From Microvelia longipes (lineage: Eukaryota; Arthropoda; Insecta; Hemiptera; Veliidae), in the NCBI GenBank assembly GCA_018340805.1, contig JACMZG010001870.1:16752606-16816605 (forward strand): a stretch of DNA of 64,000 nucleotides, read 5' to 3'. Positions 47,058-55,500 of this stretch are shown here, piece by piece (position 1 is the first letter of the stretch; the number at the start of each line of letters is the position of its first letter). The notes beneath the pieces were generated by a model. The model did no database searches and was not told the origin of the DNA. It saw nothing but the letters and a program-made list of their open reading frames with translations. Made by a program: the position numbers and the translations under genes.

Positions 47058-48144
47058 CATTAGATGGTGTATAATGTGAAGTTCATTGACTAGTTTTTAG
47101 GGACTAAAGAAGCACTTTTCACTCCCAAGGGAGAGAAGTAACTTTTCCTCCCTCGGGAATAAAAAGTGTTTCCTATTACTGAGTTTAGAGCCAATTATAT
47201 CCATTTTGGGGAATGGTTGCCTCTAAATTTATGAAGAGGAGCGATAAATTATTGTAACACTTTCCGTGGGCGACACCCCTAAATTTTATAAGATGAACCT
47301 GACCAAAAAAATTGTTATTAAAATCCGTTTTAGAGCAAAAAAAATATTTTTATGTAGATACCACCCTCAAAATTTGTGAGGGGGACAACAAAAATAATGT
47401 TTCTCTCGGCTTTGCCTCGGGAGTTTAAGTTCCCTTGGCTTTCGCCTTAGGAACCAACTAACTGATGCCTTGGTGTATAAATAACTATGGTTTTTTTAGA
47501 ATATTTATTTTCGTGGGGACTCTTTTTGTTTCTCCCTTTATTAACCAAACCACTGGCTCTCATCTCTTTCATTCCTAAACCACAACTTATGGTTTTAAAT
47601 CACAATAAAATGTAGACAAAGCCAAACAAACGTAAATTTCAGAATCTAGAGTAAGGTTAATAAAGAGTTGGACTTCGATCTACCCACAATGCCTCTTACT
47701 GCTTGTTTAGATTACATTATGCTTGAAAGTTCCTTTAATAGTTTTTTGTGAACCAAGGGAGTAAAGAATGCTATTATTTCCCTGACCAGTTATAGTTGGT
47801 TTCTAAGGCGTAAGCCGAGGAACCAAAGCATTTAACTCCAGAGGCAAACCCAACGTAGGTATGACTATTAACTCCCGAGGCGAAGTCGAGGTTGGAAATT
47901 GCAAAGGGAAAGTAGCATTGTACTTCCAAGGTGCATACAAGATTTCATCTCCAGACGTTAATGTCATTTAATGATTGTTATATTCTTATTTTCATTCGTT
48001 TTGTTGTATTTTTTGGGAGAAAAAGTTACTTTTTACTCCCTAGATAGTGAAAAACAACTTTTTCTCCCTAGGGAGTGAAATTGCTTCTTTACTCCCTAAA
48101 TAAATACTAGTCGATAAATTTCACATTATACACCGTCTGGAGAT
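47058..48144. mobile_element. ~1.1-kb element with ~85-bp terminal inverted repeats
   Basis: The left end (TAGATGGTGTATAATGTGAA, TTCATTGACTAG, GGGACTAAAGAAGCACTTTT) is inverted at the right (TTGCTTCTTTACTCCCTAAA, ACTAGTCGATAAATTTCACA, TTATACACCGTCTGGAGAT). The interior is full of alternating CTCGGGA and TCCCGAGG/GGCAAAGCC motifs (for example 47,401-47,455 and 47,810-47,890). Related motifs occur near 2,160-2,330 and 22,979-23,100. No transposase ORF. Confidence 0.75.
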
Positions 48145-48607
48145 AAAATTATATTTTAGGGTTAGATGGATATAATATATGGATATAGTATCAAAAGAGC
48201 ACAAGTAGTGCTTTCATTTCTTTGTGACATGATAATTTTTTCATAAAAGCATAACATTTTAGACAAAATTATCCAATTATATTTGTCAGCAATGAAAGTT
48301 GTGGTTAAAATGGCGTTGAGCCGTTTAGGTTTTATTATCTCCAGTGTAGAGATTAGGGCTATAGCCTTAATGGCACTCGACCCTAATCTCTTAATCACAT
48401 TGCCGTTACGTAATTTCTCGAAAATGTAATCTAACTTCTTATCTAAGCAACAAGCAACTCTTCTTAACTTATAGTAACATTTTACTTTTTATTATTTCAT
48501 TTTTGCGTTCTGAAGTAGCGATTTCTTAAAAAATTTGCTAATAATCAGAATACCATGAATAGAACTGCCGAGAACTGTTTTAAATTTTTGATTTAAATAT
48601 GTTTGAA

Positions 48608-48616
48608 TTTCCCGCC
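48608..48616 (+). promoter_or_regulatory. E2F-like site, possible INO80D promoter region
   Basis: TTTCCCGCC in a short GC-rich patch, followed by GACGCCATATTG at about 48,787, which resembles a YY1-type box. It lies 0.8 kb upstream of the tentative first coding exon. Weak evidence. Confidence 0.25.
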
Positions 48617-49443
48617 TGTGGCTCTTTAACATTCTTTTGTCAATATATTTTCAATTGATCATTTATAAAAATTCCAAACAACTTTTTAATTCATTTTATA
48701 TTTTTTCAAATAATTTTTATTTAATAAATTTAACTATTAAAGAAACTTGTAAAAAAAGATTATAAAAACATTATAAAGACACCACGACGCCATATTGTTT
48801 TAATCTAAACATTTGAGTATTTGTGTTTTAAGAAAAAGGTGTAATCTAATTAATTTAATAATTATTTTTTAGTGAAAACAATTAATAATAAGCATTGTAA
48901 GTTAAAATAAGTGTAAATTTACTAATGATTATTCATATTTGGGATGTTAACCATGAAACCTTACTTCTCAATCTATCCCTTATTTTCGACTAATTTATTC
49001 AATTATTTGTACTTTTCCAGCTTAATTTGAGTATTTAAAACCCTTATTATTGTTCTATTTATGACCTTTAATTAAAATAACTTAAATTTATGGGTATTGA
49101 TTGGGGTTTGTTTTGTTTTTGTGTGGTTAGGGAGGTTAAGAAGGTTCAGTAATGTTTTTGTTTATCACCTTCTAATTTTTGTGAAATCGAGGCGTTCTGT
49201 GATTATTTTTGGGAATTTTTAATTCTTGAAATACTCTTTGAACACCTAATAACACGTAAGACTCATATGGTTGTAGTAGTATTTAGTAATTTAGTTATTT
49301 TACACCAAGTGATGTTGGTTCTACTCAGTACTGTACATTTTCTATTTTGCAGTCATGGAAAGTCTTAGTAATTAAAATGAAAGTATTTCTTCTATCAGAG
49401 TATGATACAGTGAAACCAATGAAATGGTTTTACATTACAATGT

Positions 49444-49526
49444 ATGGCTAAGTTGTCAAGTTTAAGGGGGATGCAGGATGCTCGGGAAAAAGACATGTTT
49501 CACCTCTCTAACTCTAACTATTTAAG
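49444..49526 (+). CDS. INO80D: INO80D tentative first coding exon (residues 1-28)
   Basis: An open segment MAKLSSLRGMQDAREKDMFH then LSNSNYL, ending AAG|GTAAAA in phase 2, exactly the phase needed by the next exon. A good acceptor (TTCTATTTTGCAG, ending at about 49,353) precedes it. There is no homology support, and the vertebrate start with its zinc finger is absent. The true start may be elsewhere, or at a Met inside the next exon. Confidence 0.3.
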
Positions 49527-52500
49527 GTAAAATGTTTATCCTTTTAGTATATCTTATTCTTAAATAACTCTCCTATTATTGGAACATTTACAACGTACAC
49601 ACAGTATATCAAATTCACAGATAGTATTTAATCAACTGGGTAAATAGCTGTATGGAATATGCCGAGTGAATCCAATGACATACGCTTGAAAAAAGGAGAA
49701 TTCAGTTCACTTCATTGATATGTTATTAGATCTGTGAGAGGCGATTGTATTTGAAGTATATTATACCATTTAAAGTGTTTAAATATATAAGAGCTATTAT
49801 TTTGCTAAATAACACCAATTTTTACTATGTAACTTTTTAAATATTTTTGCTATATTTATAATACATAAAAAAATTAAAATTTAAAGTAAATATGAAATGA
49901 TCTCTTCTATTAATTTAGTATTAAGACCAGAGCGATTTGAATGACATACCGTCACTTGTTAAATATACACTGTGCATACATAGTAATTTTATTTTTTATA
50001 ATAAAAACTATAGTTCAGAAGAGTAAAGGTATTTGGCTTCTAGTTTACAGCAATGTTTTTCATTATGCCGACAAATATTGAAAGATATTGTTGTACGCCA
50101 TGCTAGAATCATATTTTATCACCTGTTGTTGATACAATATGACCAATAAGAACAATACATAAGCCTAAATCCAATATAAACATTTATAAAAAGCCAAGGA
50201 AGCTTCAGGAAACAAAGGCTTTCATTCCCAAGATTTGCCTCAATGGCAATTCTATCACTGAATGAATCTCTTCAGGTTTGTTATACTATTTTTTTTTGGA
50301 GCTATAGGTTCCAAGCCTTTGAGGTAGACCAATGTATTATCATAATTATCTTCTTCTGTTATTCTGGTTATTATTATGAACCTTTTATTTTAATGCTATT
50401 TGGATGAATGCATGTAATAACATTTGGAGATATTTGCTAGCTAACACTCTTTTAAAAAATCTATCCCTGCACTATATATTTATATATCTGTTCCTAATTG
50501 ATTTGTTTTATTTTAGGTATAATGGACATGTTCAGGTATCCACTGGAGGTAAGGGGGGTAAGAAGGAGAGGAAGGGGTGCACCAAGGGAAAACTTGAGGC
50601 TGTGATGAGAAACAGCTCTTTTGGTGCTAGTGTCATCTCCGCAACCAATATGACTGTATCATCTATGACTAATAGTCATGGCAATCATTTCATCAGGGCT
50701 AGTCACTCTGTAAAGCCCCATCAAGTGGATCAAGATGATCCATACACTTTTACTGAGGCTGACCCTCAGCTTACCACTTACTATCCCACTGCCAGCTCTA
50801 GTGCTACTGTTAAGAAGCCTGCTAACCGTAGCAGTGTTGATTCCTCTGTTAGAAGGCCATCTGTGGAATCTAGTTCTAATCGGAGGCCGTCTGTAGACTC
50901 TTCTTCTTTAGCTCGTCGTGTCGGTCTTGAACCAATGACAAGAAGGCCCCTTGAAACTCCCTCTAAGACCCCTCCTAAACCTCGCCCCGTAGAATCAAAT
51001 GCTTCGAAAATGAATAAACTTCAAGCTGAATTTGCTAGAAATAAAGTTACTACTAAAAGGAAAAAAGTTGACCAACCTCCAACACCTAAGTGGGAACCAA
51101 CTCAAAAGAAAGTTAATAAAATTTTGATTGCTAACAAAAAATATCCTCGTAAAACAACTTGGCAAAGAGAAAAGAAGGCTAGGCATGAACTTCTAGAGAG
51201 GATAGAAGAAGCAAAAATAGAATGGGAAAACATGAACCATGATCTCTTTCCTTTAGGTTTGTTGCTGTTTTTAACTGTACATGCTATTGTATTCATCTTA
51301 ATATATCAATAGATATCAATGCAAAATTAATGTTTTGTCACAATCTCTTTAATTTTATAAACTCAGAATTCTAACAAGATTAGATATTTTTCCATGTGGT
51401 ATTTTATGCATATATTTTTACCCAAAGGTTGTTTCAATCAACAGTATTTATACTGACTATTGATTCCACTGAGTCGAGGTTCATATCCCAGGCCACTCTT
51501 TCAGTTTATATAACATTGTTTTTCAAATAAATTATTGCTAAATTTGGGTAACACTTTGAGCCACTATAACTGTTGGTTATTCCAAGAGGGAGTAATTCCT
51601 GTTTGGCCGCTTGGCTCTGAAACAAGCATTATTAAGTTAACCTACTCTTTGTAAGTAACTTACAGTAGTAATATTAGTGATGGTGATAAATCATGCAAAT
51701 CATTTGTAACTTAACTTACTCTTTGTAAGTAACTTAAAGTAGTAATAGTAGTGATGGTGACAAATCATGCAAATCATTTGTAACTTAACTTACTCTTTGT
51801 AAGTAACTTAAAGTAGTAATAGTAGTGATAGTGAAATGCAAATCATTTGTAACTTAACTTACTCTTTGTAAGTAACTTAAAGTAGTAATAGTAGTGATGG
51901 TGACAAATCATGCAAATCATTTGTAACTTAACTTACTCTTTGTAAGTAACTTAAAGTAGTAATAGTAGTGATAGTGACAAATCATGCAAATCATTTGTAA
52001 CTTAACTTACTCTTTGTAAGTAACTTAAAGTAGTAATAGTAGTGATGGTGACAAATCATGCAAATCATTTGTAACTTAACCTACTCGTTGTAAGTAACTT
52101 AAAGTAGTAATAGTAGTGATGGTGACAAATCATGCAAATCATTTGTAACTTAACTTACTTTTTGTAAGTAACTTAAAGTAGTAATAGTAGTGATAGTGAC
52201 AAATCATGCAAATCATTTGTACTTACTCTTTTTTAACAACTTATTAGTCTTAATTGCAATAAATCTGGACTTTAGGCATTATTTATTATTTTTTTATATA
52301 ATAAGTAAAACACAATAATTTTTTAAAAACTTATTTTTATTATACTTTTTCTGGTATCGCAATACAAATAATCAGACATGTTTCAGGAAGTATCCTGAAA
52401 CGTGTATAAATAAACTCATTAGTGTATAAATACTCATTGACGATGGGATACTTCCTGAAATGCATTTGATTATTTGTATTGTGATACTAAACAAAGTATT

Positions 52501-55500
52501 ATGAAAATAAGTTTTTTTTAAATTAGTGTTTAATTATTATATAACATGTGCAATCATCACAAAATCACCATCGAACCAGCAAACTTAAATATTTATAGAT
52601 ATACTATGACCAATTTGGTGGAAAAAGTTCTTTAAAATATTTTATAAGACTATATTTTGATTTATAATTTATCTATATCGAATAACGGATTTGATTTCAG
52701 GTGTGGAAGTGTCTGATACTGAAGATGAATCAGAAGATAGTCAATCTATTTATGAGAGACATTGGTTTTCTCGGACTGGTAGTGGTGAAAGTCGAGAAGA
52801 ACGTATTAACTCCACTAGAGCTGAATTACGAAGAGAATTATCACAATCGATACGAGGTGTTAGTCTGGCTAATTCTTCTCCAAGTCATCTGCTTAGATCT
52901 GTTATTAATGCAGCAAGAGTATTACCCAACTCGGCTGCTAATTTATTACATCATGAACCTCCTCCTCCTACTAATACTGCTAAATATATTAGTAAAATTT
53001 CAAAGTAAGTTTAAATTTATAATTTTTCATCATTAAAATTGTATAAGCTTTATAATATTAAGCTCTATAATTGTATAAGTCTGTAAAATATATTATCAAA
53101 AATAATATTAATTTGAGTTGGTTTGGAACTAAATCCAGATTTTATGTTTCTTCATTAAAAACTCCTCATAACTTAGGCCTCGCTTCCTTCAGGGTCCATG
53201 AACACAGCACCAACCACTGGTCTTGAAGTCATGCTTAAAACCTCTTTTCCTTTAGGAAAGTATACCTCAGTATTTCAGGCTGAAATATTTGTTAATAAAT
53301 ACCTGCTGCTATCGGAGATTTTGGCTTATACAAAGTTATAAGGTTAACGTGTCTGGGGGTGCTTACAAAACCTTTTGACTCTGTCACTCAATAATAATGT
53401 AGGAATCAAATGGGTGGCAATGAGCCAGGCATTCACCCTTGCAAAAAAAAGGGTCTGAAACTACTCGGTGGGTCAGAGCAGAGCAACCCATAGTAGCTAT
53501 AGCTAAAACTATAGCGAAGGTGTAGTCAAAGACCTGCATCCCTGGGATAAATCCTCTTGCATGAGGCAAAGCAAACTCATGTTAAAAGGACTCAGTCCTA
53601 ACTCAAAACTAACTGAGGATCTCTTCAAGTAAAAAGGATTGGTGTCTGTAAAGATAACACAGTGTGTAGGCCTTGCAAATCAGATACCAAAACTGCCACT
53701 CACATAATTTTGAAATGTGAGGCCTTAGCCTTTAAAAAGTTGTCTAACTTTGGCAACACTCTTACCAAGCTTATCTCTACCAATGGATCCCTGGTTAGGA
53801 AAATTGTGGATTTTGTCTAGGGAAAAAGGATTATTCTGACCTAGACTTATTGAGGTATTTTATTATAGACCTCTGTTCGAAGTGTAATAGGGTTCATTCT
53901 TGACTCAAACCCCACTTTTTTATACATAATCTCAAATTTATTACATATATATAAAATTTAAGTCAAGCACTTTTCAGAAATTTGATCTTGTTATGTCTTA
54001 CTATTTTTACTTGCATACTTTCTTGTTACTGATCTAATTGAGTTATTTTTCAGGGGAGGAATGTTTCTTATACGTGGAGAAAAATGCACTTACTGGGAAG
54101 GCTGTAATGAACAATCACTCCCATGTACAAGGCATTGTGCAAAACACATTATGTATAATATTGATCAGAAACTATTTTGTCGCTGTACAGCTAAATCTAT
54201 TGATAATACTCAATGTAACGTACCTGTAATTGATTTTTATCATCATTTCCCTCTCTGCCCTCTTCACGCTCAGCAGCATGTAAGTTTGTTTCCAATTTTT
54301 TTACAATTATCCTATGTATCATCCTTTAAACACAGTTTTGTTAAATGTCAAAGTGTAGGTCAGAGATGTATACTAACTCTTGAATCCCAATGTGAATCTC
54401 TAACGACTTTACTTTCCAGGTAAATACAGTATCTTAAGTCTATCAGTATCTGACTCTAAGAGTAAGAAAGTTAAAAATAAAGATTAATTAGCTAATCAAT
54501 GTTAGGTAATTCTAGAGTCAGTAGTAAAAAGCATTTTGTGAGACTGTAGAATGAAATATGTGATACCTAGTGAATTTTGGGTATGTTGATTACTTTATAA
54601 TCATGTTCCTGGAATGATCCAACAATTTATTTTGTATTTTCTGGAAAGTGGCTTCTATGACAACTGAGCTTTGGGCACATGACTGTGTAAAGTGTCTACA
54701 TCTATATGGTTTCGGCAAAAACCATCCAATGAACGCAATTCCTTTATGATATAATAATGTTTTTATAAAATTGCCATTATCAATTATTAACAATATCTTT
54801 TATTCATCAATTTTTAATAAAGGTAGCTAGGTACACTGTTATTGATTTTGTAACCAATATTTGCAATGAAATTTGTAACCAATATTTGGGGAAATTTTAA
54901 TATTATGTAAAGGGATGGAAGATTTAGAGCTTCAAAAATTGTTAATTGTTTTTGGGAAGGTTCAACTTAACTGTTCTGATTACGATGACAAAATATGTTT
55001 ATTTATCAAGAGATACAAATGATCACAGTGTTTGCTAGCTAACAATCAATTATATTCCCGGATCCAATTATTTCTTTGCCTTACTTAGATAAAAGAGAAC
55101 AACTGATCCCCAATTTTATAAATAATCTAGGCAATCAAATTAATATAGGCTTTAAAACTAATATACAAATTATTGCTTGCATTCTTGAGTTTGATTCTGG
55201 CTCAACAACTTGTGATTGATTCTGTAACCAATATTGAACTAAACTAGAAAATCAAGCTTAAGGGTTTAATTGGTTAAAGTAATTAGCAAACAAACTAAGG
55301 AGTTTAATTGGTTAGAAAAAACTTGCCACTAAGTAATTTTCTGAATCCACTCTTCTGTAGAGTATAAACTTGACATCTGATGCTTATCATGTTTATTGTT
55401 TTATCAAGGTTTATTTAGATCAATTGATGTCCTTAAGCTCGTGATTAATTATTTTTATTTTATTTTTATCAAATCCTCATTACTTTGTTTACAGAGGTAT

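Larger units (their letters stand above)
45402..49353. other. CHTOP 3' UTR and intergenic region
   Basis: The first ~0.85 kb is probably CHTOP 3' UTR. A long-TIR element occupies 47,058-48,144. The segment 48,150-49,353 contains an imperfect hairpin GAGATTAGGG/CCCTAATCTC (48,350-48,390) and a possible INO80D promoter. No coding exon is recognised. Confidence 0.6.

Noticed and set aside
50404..50516. Hydrophobic N-terminal extension of INO80D (membrane segment)
   Set aside because: It is intron sequence read through a clear acceptor (TTTATTTTAG). INO80D is a nuclear protein and homology starts after the acceptor.
54054..54279. KANSL2 as identity of the zinc-finger gene
   Set aside because: KANSL2 has the same finger type, but the DDPYTF, DLFPLG...EDESEDS, Lys-rich and EETEELDRALEAV segments follow INO80D.
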